Shown: positions 48,286-59,352 of the stretch, piece by piece
Numbering within the stretch: the first letter of the stretch is position 1
Layout: every line of letters starts with the position of its first letter
NCBI GenBank assembly: GCA_907163375.1
Contig: CAJQUW010004584.1
Location: 62,001 to 126,000, forward strand
Direction of reading: 5' to 3'
Length of the DNA: 64,000 nt
DNA from: Prostheceraeus crozeri
Lineage: Eukaryota; Platyhelminthes; Polycladida; Euryleptidae
Notes under the pieces: generated by a model
Told to the model about the DNA's origin: nothing
What the model saw: the letters and a program-made list of their open reading frames with translations, nothing else
The model's database searches: none
Program-made: the position numbers and the translations under genes

Positions 48286-49950
48286 GTCTCCAAAAATCAC
48301 ATGAAAAATTTTAAATTCTACGCGGCGTTAGTAATGCAAGCTGTGCATTAACAAATTGCTTCATTCAAACGATCATCTTTTTTTTGCTTTTCTTTCTGAT
48401 TTACTTGTGATATCAACTGTTTCTGTCGTTCAAAGAATTTAACCAACTGCAAGAATCCGTTTCTCGATAGTGGTGTATGAATTTTGAACTGTGATAAAAA
48501 AACGGGTGGTTTGCCAGAGCATGCTTGATGGCCTTCCGAAATTCCTAGTTTAATACACTAGTGCCTCTAGCATGGAGTAGGCTAACATATGGACATGCAT
48601 TCGACGTATGACATACACGATTTTCTGGAGTACTAGAAGTAAAAACACATTTTATTTCTGCGAGATGCATGATGCCAGATATTTAGGAATACGGTTTTTT
48701 TGCGCTCGATTTTGTAAGAATCCGCATTCAGTGCAATTGGGACCTACACATGGTCAAGTAATTTTAAGAACGACAGGTGAACTTCGTGCAAGATGCAACA
48801 TATTTTGATGAGCTTAGCCGGCACGAATTCAAAGTCGCCATCATGAAAAGAAGAACAGATTGTTGCAAACAAAGGTCACACGCATCATGATCTCTACAAA
48901 AGATGTTGAGCACCTCACCTATTTGAAAACAGGAAACCAAAGCGAATTCATTTCTCATTCCAGAAATTGAAATTCTTTTTTCATTCTTTGTTAATGTCAT
49001 TCAAAAATAATGGCAGATACTTTTGATCTAAATTTATATATTTTTTTCAATTTTACCTCTGCATTAAATCATGAGTGGCGGAGTGTATGGTGGAGGTTAG
49101 TGCTGTAGTTTTCTAATACATAATAGCAATGTTGTGCGGTTAATGGTGTCATGATTGCTTGAGCAGTGATTAGTAACAAGTAGTTGTATTAAGGCTTTCT
49201 CGCAGACAATATGTTTCCTTCGCATGTGACGATTTCATAAGGATGCTCTTGTCCTTTCGAATATGACTCATTTGTTGCCTCAGATGTTATCTCATTTTCT
49301 TTGAGTTGCTGTGTATTGAAGGTTCGGAACGTGTGCAGAATTGCGAGTGCTGTTCTTGTGTATTGTAGTTAATTAAATTGAAGCTATCTTTCTGGTTTTT
49401 TGCCGTTCCGCAGGTGTGCTGTGACGTCTTTACACATGGAATGGCGTGCTTCACTGGGGCATCATTGGCTAACACGAAGTTGTGCATACACATGCGCTTG
49501 AAAACACAGATGCAACTGATGGGCCCTAATGGTGACATCCATGTTTAAACACAAAATTATAAATTTTCTAGCGCCTGAAAATCTGAAACTATGGCCATTT
49601 GAAAAGTAATTCAAATGCCTAAAGAAACATCAACTTCAGTTTTTTTTGTCATGATGAAATTGCCCGGTGCCGAAATCTTTTGTTCTCTTCTTATAGGTGT
49701 AATATGTTAATATGCAGTATATATAGTGCCCTATATAACAATGTTTTTTCAAAACCAGCATACAGACAGCGGTGCATGGTAAGAATGCTATGGTCACGTG
49801 CAGCGACAATATCTTACCAAAGGTTTCGTATGAATAGGTTTTCTTAGAGCCACTGACACTTTCCTTTTTGTTTCACTGATGATATGCTGACGGATGGAAA
49901 AAGGGCGATTCACGATTAGAGTGCTGTCAGATTGGACACGTTTCAAAACA
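48286..49950. other. No gene recognised; presumed upstream region of the minus-strand gene
   Basis: AT-rich sequence with short open frames lacking family signatures. It would hold the promoter of the gene starting at 48285, but no core promoter element can be singled out. Confidence 0.35.
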
Positions 49951-49954
49951 GTTA

Positions 49955-50330
49955 AATACAAATACTGTCCAACATTTGTCTAAGAGATGGTACATCATGG
50001 GCACAAATCCATCGTCTAGCAACAGGATTAAAACGCTCAAATTTGCAATAGTGCTTCAAATCGCATGTGATGGGCCTACAGAAATTTAAACGTGAATAGA
50101 TTAGATCCATATATGGTTGCCACATGAGGCGATTTTTTTTTGGAATTGAATTACACAAGAGCTTAACTTGAGAAATGATCCTGCAACATTTTTTGTGCAC
50201 ATAAGAAAAACATGATAATCCACGTCAATTTAGCGCTAAAGAATATGCCAAGGTTTTTATGTTGGCAACCTCTTCAATCACGACAGCCTCTTCATATAGG
50301 ATCTTGGGCTTTCAACAGCAGTTCAGCCGG
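49955..50330 (-). pseudogene. LINE reverse transcriptase C-terminal fragment (minus strand)
   Basis: On the minus strand, IKTLAYSLALN and, in another frame, NLGIFFSAKLTWIIHVF (post-YADD block) precede PYMDLIYSRLNFCRPITCDL and NPVARRWICAHDVPS. The A-R-R-W-I-C block matches the thumb region of Jockey-group LINEs. Frames are broken and both ends are missing. Confidence 0.5.
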
Positions 50331-50569
50331 TGTCTAATGTAACTTGATGTGCTTCTTCACTCTGCAACAAGTTTTCGAAAAAGTCTCTTGAATATTGCTG
50401 AATTTACGTAAGTGAACCGTTTGCCCACGACTTTTTTTGGCATTATCAGGTTTTCCAACGAACAGACTTGTGATCAGCAGGCCTAAGACTTCTTTCATCA
50501 ATAATGGCACTGGATTTTTTTCACTACAGTTACATTCATAGGATCTGGAGACTTTCCTTCATGGACAAT

Positions 50570-51060
50570 GCATCCTAATTAATTCGATTTGAAAAATGTA
50601 CCACACATTTCGCTAACATTCCTTTAAATTTTGCATTCCGTAATCGCTCAAATACATTTCTTAAAACATCAAGCTGCTCATCGTCAGCTTTTTTCAGAAT
50701 AATGGCGTTACAAGTAGGTCTTTCATTGCTTTTAGATAATGCCCTAGAAATTCAAATGGATAAATGCGAAGTCCGAATGAATGGCATAACCCTGAATTGG
50801 AAGACTATTGATTATTCATCTTTGTGAAAGCAGTTTTCGGTTTATCATTGTCAGCAGGTGGTTGGCCTGCCTGCTAAAATCCAGATTTCAAATCAAGTGC
50901 GAAGAATGAACGCTCGTAAATTTTCGATAGAGGCATTCGGGCTTTTGTCGTTTTTGCGTTATTCATAGCGCAGAAAGCATCTACACCCAATATGCCAGAA
51001 ATCGGAGAATCAGTCACATAAAACTTCTGTCGATTAATTACATGTTGTTTTATTTCAGCT
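50570..51060 (-). mobile_element. Ty3/gypsy-type LTR retrotransposon fossil
   Basis: The minus-strand reading shows a protease-to-reverse-transcriptase stretch of the gypsy type: a short block ending in G-I-L-G-V-D near 51000, and the L-D-L-K-S-G block of reverse transcriptase near 50890. Only this internal fragment is left. No LTRs were recognised and it is broken in several places. Judged old. Confidence 0.55.
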
Positions 51061-51119
51061 ATAACTCAGTAACACTATTTGTAAGAACGAAAACGAAATT
51101 GCAAAATTTTTAAATGTGG

Positions 51120-52097
51120 CTGGAATCGTTAGAGTCTTGTCTGTTGATTTGGCCAGTGCCTTTGATAAACTGCGACACGTTGTAATTTGAACTCACGTAG
51201 AAAACTTTTTTGTCTGTCTTCCTCAATAAATGGATTGCTAGTTTTTTTAGTGATCGCTTTCAATAGGTCTGTATTGATAATGTTTTGTCTCACGGAGTGC
51301 GAATGTCAAGTGGCGTCCCCCAAGGAAGTGTTATTGGTCCCATCCTCTTCGCTGTGTCTGTAGACTGTCTATCCCAGGTGCATGGCAACTCTTGTATGTC
51401 AATTTTGAAATAGAAAGGACAAGTGTTTGTATGTTAAGGTACGCGGTCGTCGTCCTTATCCATGCTGTCCGTGATCCTTTTCATGATCGTCTGCAGGATG
51501 AATGGTATAACATTGTAAATTGGTATCATTCTGTTTCATTGCCTTTATTCTGTTTCATTCCCCTATCTTTCGATGTTAAGTGTTATGAAGATCATTGCTA
51601 AAAGGAACAATTGCTGTGTTAATCCAATTAGTGTTGATGAGGAGACAAACTTTGAAGCTGTAAGCTCAATGCGTTATATTGGAGTCATTTTTCCGATGAT
51701 TTAACTTGGAACACTCATGTGAAGTATGTTGTAAAAAAGGACTCAAGACGTATTTTTATCTTGAGAAAAAATCGTCGCTTTGGTTGCAGTCCGACCTTGC
51801 ATTTGTCCGTGTGTTGTCTTATGCCTTTGCCTGTTTTTGTAGCCCTCCCCAGTATGTACTGAACGAACTTGTGACAGTTGAATCATGAATATGGAACACT
51901 GTGAAACTTTGATCGCTAGTGCTTCTCAATCGTGTGAAAGACTTTTTGCTTCCATCAGCAACAGTGATCGTTATCCATTAAGATGTTTGTTCTGTAGCAA
52001 ATCTCTTGTACAGTTAACTCGCTCGACTTATGAGCTGCTGCCTCCAAAAGCGAGAACAAAGCGCTACTTCAACTCCTTTATAAGATTTTGTAAATAG
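51120..52097 (+). pseudogene. LINE reverse transcriptase copy with altered YADD
   Basis: Ordered motifs: RVLSVDLASAFDKLRH (motif A, 51133), MSSGVPQGSVIGPILFAV (motif B, 51303), then a position expected to be YADD that reads RYAVVVLIHAV (51437), so both catalytic aspartates are valines. Next come MRYIGVIF (51670) and a C-terminus TRSTYELLPPKARTKRYFNS ending FIRFCK at 52097. The layout resembles the LINE at 15815-17420 (THV...SRR.F.LR). Stops and frameshifts separate the pieces. 5'-truncated, inactive. Confidence 0.68.
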
Positions 52098-52099
52098 GA

Positions 52100-52693
52100 G
52101 ATCCTGAGTCAAACTAAAGCATCATTTCAATCTCACCAATTTCAATTACTCTGAGGATGGAACATCGCTCCGACCACCTTGATCCTCAAACAAAAAGGAC
52201 CTCATGTGGTTTTCTGAATGTGATATAATTGAGTGTAATTTGATATGGTCAGCATGAACATAGCCAAAACATATTCTCCGGTGTGTAGACACTGCAAATT
52301 GATTACCGGTAATCGATGCAACTTGAGAAGGCTGCAAAGTTTGGCGAGGAAGGTGAGTTCACTATCGGCGGAAGACTTTCCTTTGAAAGAACAATACACA
52401 CTTCATATGATTGTATTTCGAGAATGCGTCAGAAACGTTGGTATAGAGAACTTCTGTCGTTGATTAATAACAATTAAGATCTTAATTTCCCGATAAAGCA
52501 ATGTGCCGTCACATCAGAGTCTCATGAAAGTGCCATGAAATCAGTCAATAGAGTAGCTGGGCGATTACCGGTAGCCGAAGTAATTACCATTTCAACTTTT
52601 ACTAATGCGATTTTAGCTATTTCAATTCAGCATGTACAATTCGCGACGCCAATAAATACAACTTGCTAGGTCAAACAGGTATGCATTTATGAC
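52100..52693. other. No gene recognised
   Basis: The open frame at 52245-52463 ends near a donor-like GAAG|GTGAGT and has a C-x2-C pair, but no matching acceptor or domain is convincing. Confidence 0.3.
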
Positions 52694-53961
52694 CAGGGTT
52701 GGCAAAACCCGGGCTTGGTTTGAAAAAACCCGTCCCGCGGGTAAAACGGGCGGGTAAAACGGGATAAACGGGCGGGTTTTTCGGTTTTTTTCAAAAAACG
52801 GGGTTTTTCAAGTTAAATCGTCCCTGCAAATTTAGATAATCTGCAATTACCCATATGGTTACATAGTAATGCAGTTGACAACATCCGTGATTAAAGTCCT
52901 GGTAAACAAGGGGACCATGTCACATCAAGTTGAAGATGGCCATGTACGAGCCGTACACATGCATTATAATAATGAGGGCCCGAGGCGAGGATGCCACATC
53001 ACAATCGGGTGCTGCTGGATCATATTAAGAGGGCCCCAGTTATAACATTACAGGGACCTCATCTCATCATATCTGGAGGGTCCCTCCTGACTACGTCTGA
53101 GGGGCTACGAATACCATTATCGGTACTACAAATCTACGTATTCGATACATCCCGACCTTAAATGTAGAACTAGTGACTATACGATAAATACGAACTATGG
53201 TACTGTTGTTTAAGTGCATGACTGCCTACATATTTTCTTACTTTCTTATTAATCTGATTTTTGCATTACGTTGTAGCTAGTAAATAATTTTATAATTCAC
53301 AATCTTACTTTATTTCAGATTGAGAATACCGACATTCGAAATATTCGATTGAGTGCATAGTAGGCCAACACTACAGTCTACTTTACGATTTTTATAGACG
53401 ATGTAGCAAATCAACAGTCGAGGTGCTAATCATGTGATTAGTGAATTACGAATCATGTGATTAGTGCGATTTTCGAATTACGACCGGGTAAATAGCACTT
53501 GTTCAAATTTTCATCTAAGAACAACCTACCTAAGGTGAAGAACAAAGTAACAGACTCGAAACCTTGATTCGATATTGAGAATAAGGCGATTAAAACACGT
53601 TTGTGTATTTCGCATTCATAGTTCTGTAGTCCGGACAGAACCAGTTTGCTTGATTTTGAACATAATTCTGGGCACAGTCACTGTCTGAGGCTATCATATG
53701 GAATATGAAGTTCGAAAAAAACCGTTCTACCCACGGGTTTCTTCATCTTGATTTTTGAAACAACTCCTTAGATGTTTTCCTCACGGGTTTCTTCATTTTG
53801 ATCTTCTAATCTATAACCTTACCTAAAGAATAGGCATATCATATAGAATATGAAGTTTGAAAAAACCCGTTTTTTCATCGTGATAGCCCAATCTGATAAA
53901 TATCATGTAAAATATGAATTTTGAAAAAACCCGTCCACCGCCCCGGTAAACGGTTGCCACC
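52694..53961. mobile_element. hAT-like non-autonomous element, cut by the scaffold gap
   Basis: The left end begins CAGGGTTGGCAAAACCCGGG with GGGTAAAACGGGCGGG-type repeats. The right part shows several copies of a GAATATGAAGTTTGAAAAAA motif ending in ACCCG (53697, 53840, 53903) and reaches GGTAAACGGTTGCCACC just before the Ns. The expected CAACCCTG terminus is lost in the gap. TTTATGAC immediately precedes the left end and would be the 8-bp duplication. Confidence 0.55.
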
Positions 53962-54060
53962 NNNNNNNNNNNNNNNNNNNNNNNNNNNNNNNNNNNNNNN
54001 NNNNNNNNNNNNNNNNNNNNNNNNNNNNNNNNNNNNNNNNNNNNNNNNNNNNNNNNNNNN
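53962..54060. other. Assembly gap (99 N)
   Basis: A run of 99 Ns. Order and distance across it are assembly inferences, and the right terminus of the hAT-like element is missing here. Confidence 0.99.
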
Positions 54061-54306
54061 ACTCGAAATATAGCAGATTATTAAAGCCTAGTTCACAATA
54101 GCGTGTTTTATGACAAAATTGTCTTATGACTAATGTGTCATAAGACAAAGTCGGTTCACAATAAAATGTCTCACAAGAGAATTTCTTGTCATATGACAGA
54201 AATCAGAAGCTGAAATTAGTTTATCTTCATCGGACAAGTCAGATGAGATATCCAATCATAGTGCTTGTCGCACATCACATGATCAGTGTGTGCATTTGAA
54301 ACGAGA

Positions 54307-54967
54307 ATGGAGACAGCCACAGAATTAGATTCATCTGCGCGCGCTTCGGCGCGCGCAGATAAACAAAATATTTAATTCTGTGGAGACAGCAGTGGAGCGA
54401 CTGATTGAATGTGTTAGAAGCAGACCTCTTCTTTATGATAAGACTTCGAAAACTATAGAAATAGAGACAAAATAGAAAGAGCATGGAAAGAGATTGCAAC
54501 GAACTGTAATTTGACGGACCATGAATGTTTAAGCAAGTGGAGAAATCTTCGCGGACAATACAACCGTGAGCAGGCAAAAGCTCCAACAAGTGGCTCTGCT
54601 GGACGGAAGCAGAGCAAATGGGTGTATACTGAACAAATGTCTTTCCTACGACCACACTTGGTGAAGCGAAAAATCAGAGTCAAATATTGATCAAAGTGAA
54701 TTTGATGAGTTGACGAGTTTACTTGATAGCGACAGTGAGACGAAAGAAAATTTTCCAGACGATTCTACCACCAAGGTCAATGAAAGACAGTCAAAGAAGA
54801 AACGTAGTTTTGATGACGAAGTTCTGACCGTCCTTAAAGAGAAACCGGATGATATTGAAGCGTTTGGTCAGTACATTACTGCAGAGCTTCGAACACTGAC
54901 GAAGGTTCAGCAGGATCTGTTCAAACTTCGATGCCAAGAACTAATATACAAAATGAAGCATGGATAG
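54307..54967 (+). pseudogene. Harbinger accessory MADF/BESS protein gene, disrupted
   Basis: The original start appears to be ATGGAGACAGC at 54307, reading METAVERLIECVRSRPLLYD once the 65-bp insertion (after codon 4) is set aside. Next, in another frame, come RNRDKIERAWKEIATNC, CLSKWRNLRGQYNREQ and SKWVYTEQMSFLRPHL, a full MADF (Myb/SANT-like) domain. The last frame ends DDIEAFGQYITAELRTLTKV and QQDLFKLRCQELIYKM, a BESS-type C-terminus. In this superfamily such a protein cooperates with the transposase in nuclear import and TIR binding. Two frameshifts plus the insertion inactivate it. Confidence 0.72.
54318..54382. mobile_element. 65-bp micro-element made of fused hAT termini
   Basis: A near-complete palindrome: CACAGAATTA at one end and TAATTCTGTG at the other, with a perfect 12-bp stem ATCTGCGCGCGC / GCGCGCGCAGAT around a TTCG loop. 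GAGACAGC stands directly on both sides (54310-54317, 54383-54390), an 8-bp target duplication. One arm equals the left end and the other the right end of the hAT MITE at 37044-39431; the whole interior is missing. It landed just after the start codon of the Harbinger MADF gene. Confidence 0.82.
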
Positions 54968-55548
54968 AATGTCGAAGCGATGAACAGCCAATCATTCGTA
55001 AGCCATTCAAATGATCTACTGAATGACTATCATATAACGCATCTCTCATAGATGCTAATTGGGATTGACTGTTCCAGAAGAGTATATTTTTGATGAAACA
55101 TAAAGAAGAATTTTCACACATATCGTTTTCATTGCACGATTTTTCTATTCAAACAATGACAGGAAAATAGTGGCAACAGATTTCTAATTCATTCTATAAT
55201 CTTTAGCTATAGACCTACGGAAATGTGAACAGAATTCGCAATACATGTAGTCCATTATTTTAGCATGTTAGATAATAAACACATCCACCTAGGTCTACTG
55301 AAATGGCAAGCTTGTATATGCATTCAAGATCTTTTTAGAAATACCTAGAATTAGCTTCTTCAAAACTAGAATATCACAAATAGGCCTACATGAATGAAAT
55401 GGCATCATATAAAAACAAGTTAGCTAGATAATAAATATGTATATTCACTGCCCTGCTTGATACCACTTATGATAGCAAAAGATCACAAAATCAGTGATAA
55501 TAAGTGTTGGGGATGATTCACAACAAGTTCTGTGACGCAAGTGTTCTA

Positions 55549-57205
55549 CAGTCCGTTTCATAAAAAGTGGATCATCCTAAAATTTGACTAAATGAAACAT
55601 AACTATGATACAGAAAGCATTTTTCATGTTATTTCATGTCCCTAATATATTTAAATGTCCTTATATAATCTGATAAGCTATGATACAGTAACGGTTCTTA
55701 AGAAGCTAATATTTTGTGGCCCTACCCTTATTGTCAATGACATTACCAATTCGTCTAGGCATTGATTCGATGATATCGTTGATTTTTGACTGATCTAACT
55801 TTCTCCACTCTCTTTTTAACAGTGACGTAAGTTGTGATACGCCATCTGTAGGTAGCATTGAACGACGAACGTTACGTTTTAGAATACTCCATACATTTTC
55901 TATGGGATTCAGATCAGGAGAACGAGCTGGCCAAGATAATGTCCTAAGCCCTAATTGAGACTTGCATAAGTTGACTCTACTGCTCCTGTTACACGTAGCA
56001 TTATCATCCATAAATAAACAAGTCGATGGATCACCAAGTTGATCTGTCATTTGGCCAATGTTCATTCGTAAAGCATTCACATAGCGTTCAGAATTCATGT
56101 TTCCTTGCTGTATGTGAAGTTCAGAGCGGCCATTGGTCGAAATGCCAGCCCAAATCAGTAGAGTCGCACCACTTTGTACCCGGGGACGATGTAAATGTCT
56201 CGGAATTTCCTGATCAGATTTTATCCATAATCTCAATCGACCATCACTATCCTTCAGACGGACTGATGCCTCATCAGACCAGACAACCCAAGGCCATTGA
56301 TTTTGCCTGTGATAATGACTCATTGTCCATCTGAGACGTCTTTTTGTATGCTGATCTGGTAATTCGATCTGAGAGGGCCTCTTACAGCTCTTGAAATTCG
56401 ACTCAATAAGTCTTCTACGAATAGTGGACTTAGAAATAGACGAGTCTAGTACAGCCATCTCAGTTAACGAGAGACTTGGATCAACTTTAACAGATCTCAA
56501 AATTAGGCGGTCTCTACGTTTGGATGTTTTGCGTGGACGGCCAGAGCCCTCTTTACGACAGAGTCGAAAATCATCATTATGCCATCGATGCACATTTGTG
56601 TAAGGGACATTTAGTCGCTTGCTTGTAGGTCGCAAAGAAAACCCTAGTTCTAGCAAGGCTGACACTTTGCCTTTTGTGAATGCGATCTCGTTATTGTTCA
56701 TTTGTGCTTTGTATTGTTTTCAACCGGTAACAGATAGATTTCTAGCTGAAAGCAATCAGGAGTGCTGTCAACACCACCGCAACGAAGTCAGGAAGCTATG
56801 GAACATGAAGTCCAGTTAATCACATGTAGTAGTTACATTATTGTTGATGAATAATGGTGCTATACTGGCTCTGATTGACCGATTTTCTTTATTTTTGTTT
56901 TGCTTGATAACTTTTGGCTTGTAGGACAACATATTACATAACAAAGGAAACAAATGTAATTTTATAAGAGTGAGGTATGATTTTGTGTAACATTGCTAAA
57001 TGAAGATCAAATTATCTACTACTTTTTTTATCTATAACAGGAAAACAACTCAATATTCATGCTTGAAATTTCCAACAATGATATTAGTAAGCACAACTGA
57101 CATATCTTCCAAATTTCAGAGAAATTCGTTCAAGTTTGGCGGAGTCAGACAAAGTTGAAGTTAAGGCGATGTTTAAGGGTGATCCATTTTTTAAGAAACA
57201 ATCTG
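55549..57205 (-). mobile_element. Tc1 element, copy 1, apparently intact
   Basis: The ends CAGTCCGTTTCATAAAAAGT and, inverted, CAGATTGTTTCTTAAAAAAT match at 23 of the first 29 positions, and TA flanks both (55547-55548, 57206-57207). The 1,657-bp element holds one uninterrupted transposase gene on the minus strand. It inserted into the Harbinger element between its two genes. The reversed relative at 20928-25936 gives independent confirmation of the ends. Confidence 0.9.
55706..56701 (-). CDS. Tc1 transposase, full-length open frame
   Basis: 331 codons, close to the 340 or so usual for Tc1. The N-terminus (MNNNEIAFTKGKVSALLELG) forms the first helix-turn-helix, followed by the GRPR-type hook (GSGRPRKTSKRRDR, about residues 53-66) and a second helix-turn-helix. 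Catalytic residues are the aspartate in VVWSDEASVRL, the aspartate in FMDDNATCN and the glutamate in SPDLNPIENVW, with 34 residues between the last two (DD34E). DNAPCH-type sequences usually have histidine where this has asparagine (DNATCN). The enzyme cuts and pastes DNA at TA. Nothing in the frame forbids function, though activity is unproven. Confidence 0.9.
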   Translation of the reverse strand: MNNNEIAFTKGKVSALLELGFSLRPTSKRLNVPYTNVHRWHNDDFRLCRKEGSGRPRKTSKRRDRLILRSVKVDPSLSLTEMAVLDSSISKSTIRRRLIESNFKSCKRPSQIELPDQHTKRRLRWTMSHYHRQNQWPWVVWSDEASVRLKDSDGRLRLWIKSDQEIPRHLHRPRVQSGATLLIWAGISTNGRSELHIQQGNMNSERYVNALRMNIGQMTDQLGDPSTCLFMDDNATCNRSSRVNLCKSQLGLRTLSWPARSPDLNPIENVWSILKRNVRRSMLPTDGVSQLTSLLKREWRKLDQSKINDIIESMPRRIGNVIDNKGRATKY

Positions 57206-57215
57206 TATTTGAAGA

Positions 57216-58427
57216 TCAAGCGTAATCTGCTTGCCAAGGGCCTGATCCATCGGCAGAATTAAATAGGTTGCAGAATTGTTGACGAGTTTGCATTGCGGAC
57301 TTCTTGGCATTATTGGATCCAGTCCTTTTAAGAGACACCATTTGACCATCACTTCCGTGGGCCATTTCAGTCCATTGCCCTGGTACATATGACCAATCCA
57401 TTTCATAGCCTTGGAAAGCTGTCAAACAGTATTGCTTGTCGTCATCTTTCAAGTAATTGTGCAAGCAACAACATGCTTTGATGATTTTTGTAACAAGATC
57501 AGGCATGGCATTAATTGGGCCTCTAAATATCTGCCAACGTGCACGTAGAATACCAAACGACTTTTCTATGGTCCGTCATGCCCGTGACAATCTATAATTG
57601 AAAATTCGTTTTTGAGAGTCTAGCTGATTACGAGGAAATGGTCTCATAATGAACTCATTTAATGGAAAGGCCTCGTCTGCCACGAAAACACTTGGTAGAC
57701 CATTTTTTGGAGGAATTTTTGATGCAATTTTTTGCATGGCATTTTGAATAATTGATCGACGAAATATTCCACCATCACCCTCAGATCCTGCTGCTCCGAC
57801 GTCTATCATGGTGAATTTGCAGTCACTGTCACACACAGCCATCAAGACGATTGAGAAATTCTTTTTATAATTGAAGAACTGTGACCCGGAATTTGGTGGT
57901 GCTTTTATGTAAACATGTTTCCCATCCAAAGCACCCAAGCAGTTATCAAATTGCCACCTCGTTTCGAAGGCTCGTTGAATACTCTTCCAATCTAGATGCT
58001 CCGGTGAAGGCAAAAATTCAGGCTGCAGCACCTTGTACAGCGCATCACATGTCTCTCTTATGATCATGGTTATTGTTGATCTTCCTACACGAAACATGTA
58101 AGATAAAGAGACTTGCATGTCACCAGAAGCAAGATAGCGTAGTGTTATTACAAGTCTCTCCGAAACAGAGATAAATTCTCGACGACTGTGCTTTTGCAAA
58201 AATGGGGTAATGAGTTTCACTAATTGGTCGAAGGAATCACGAGTCATGCGAAGAAATAGAAAAGAATCTTCTGGTGATGATTTGAGCTCTTTGAATAAAT
58301 GTGCAAATGCTCCGAATTTGCAGCGATTTCGAAAAATCGGATTCACTCCCCATCGTCGACGACGTCTGAAGCGATTTTTCAAAATAATCACAGAGAGAGC
58401 ACGCTTCTGCCTTCCACTGAGCATCAT
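57216..58427 (-). pseudogene. PIF/Harbinger transposase with a single in-frame stop
   Basis: Starts MMLSGRQKRALSVIILKNRF at 58427 and reads about 283 codons to a TGA at 57576-57578. It then continues in the same frame (RTIEKSFGILRARWQIFRG) to a natural stop at 57216, about 403 codons in all, the usual length for the family. DDE_Tnp_4 landmarks are present: LGALDGKHVYIKAPP (first D), IDVGAAGSEGDGG (second D) and FVADEAFPLNEF (E). The stop replaces an expected arginine and is a one-base CGA-to-TGA change, the usual outcome of CpG decay. The enzyme was otherwise preserved, so the copy died recently or is maintained poorly. Confidence 0.88.
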
Positions 58428-59352
58428 ATTCGAAAATGAATTCCTAGATGAACATTTGCTGATCTCTTGTCATATAGCAGAGTGTATTGTGAATCGATTT
58501 CTCACACGACATTTGTCATACAAGACGAACGGATGTTTTAAGAAAATTTGTTATAAGACAATTTTGTCATAAGACACGCTATTGTGAACTAAGCTTAAGA
58601 TATGAAAAGTACAATCGTCACCTGTTTACCAAACTGAAGTTTGGAGGAATATACTGAGATTTATCAATGCCTCATTATCATGTGTGTATTCTAAACAAAA
58701 TCTAATACTTATTCTGCACAAAAGGTGACGAAATCTCAAATTTATCGAAAATGAAATTCAAGATATAGCGAATGCAAATAGCGACTGCTGCAGAGACAAA
58801 TAATTATGAAGATAATTGTAAATGAAGCCCTTAAGTAGCATTCAAATGATAGAATAATCAGAACGTGAAAGCAGTGAGATGAAAGCCGACCGGTATGTGA
58901 TGCTTTGCATTTCGCACTAAGCCGGTTTCGCGAGTTAAAGGAATTATCTTTAGCCGAAAGCTGGCTAGTGGTTCGAACTTTCATCTTACATTTTATTGTC
59001 GCATGATCGAACCCCAAGAACGTCACTGGAAGTCGGGAAGAAGATCACGATGTTCCAGCAAAGTCTGAGAGTGTTAAAGTCGCGTGGAGGAGAAGGACTG
59101 AAGTTTTGTGATGATGCACGTCGTGGACATATTTCAGACCAAAGTTTCAATCACCTGGTTCAACAAAGCGTTGAATAAGCGCGTGCGATACTGTATCTAG
59201 TCATCAAGGTCTCTCAGCAAATATCAAATCTTTTTATGGTTGCTACACACAAATTGTCACACATACCACGGAATCTTTAGGAGCCTCAGAGCCAAACATA
59301 TAAACGGCGCGGACAAGATGAACTTCTTGAGATGGAGGAATGAAGTAGGGTC

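Larger units (their letters stand above)
54085..58595. mobile_element. PIF/Harbinger element with nested Tc1 and micro-hAT
   Basis: The ends are AGCCTAGTTCACAATAGCG and, inverted, AGCTTAGTTCACAATAGCG, with similarity continuing to about 45 bases. TAA flanks both sides (54082-54084, 58596-58598), the 3-bp duplication typical of PIF/Harbinger. It carries the two expected genes: a MADF/BESS DNA-binding protein (plus strand) and a DDE transposase (minus strand). A 1.66-kb Tc1 sits between them and a 65-bp element lies at the start of the MADF gene. The empty target site survives in block A near 25950 (AGATTTATTAAGGATAT). Confidence 0.9.

Noticed and set aside
52245-52360. Exon ending at a GTGAGT donor with a C-x2-C motif
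   Set aside because: The only upstream acceptor is weak and the opposite strand offers an equally plausible splice site, so coding is not supported.
54331-54360. GC stem with TTCG loop as a transcription terminator
   Set aside because: Rho-independent-type terminators do not apply in this eukaryotic setting, and the structure is explained by the fused transposon ends.
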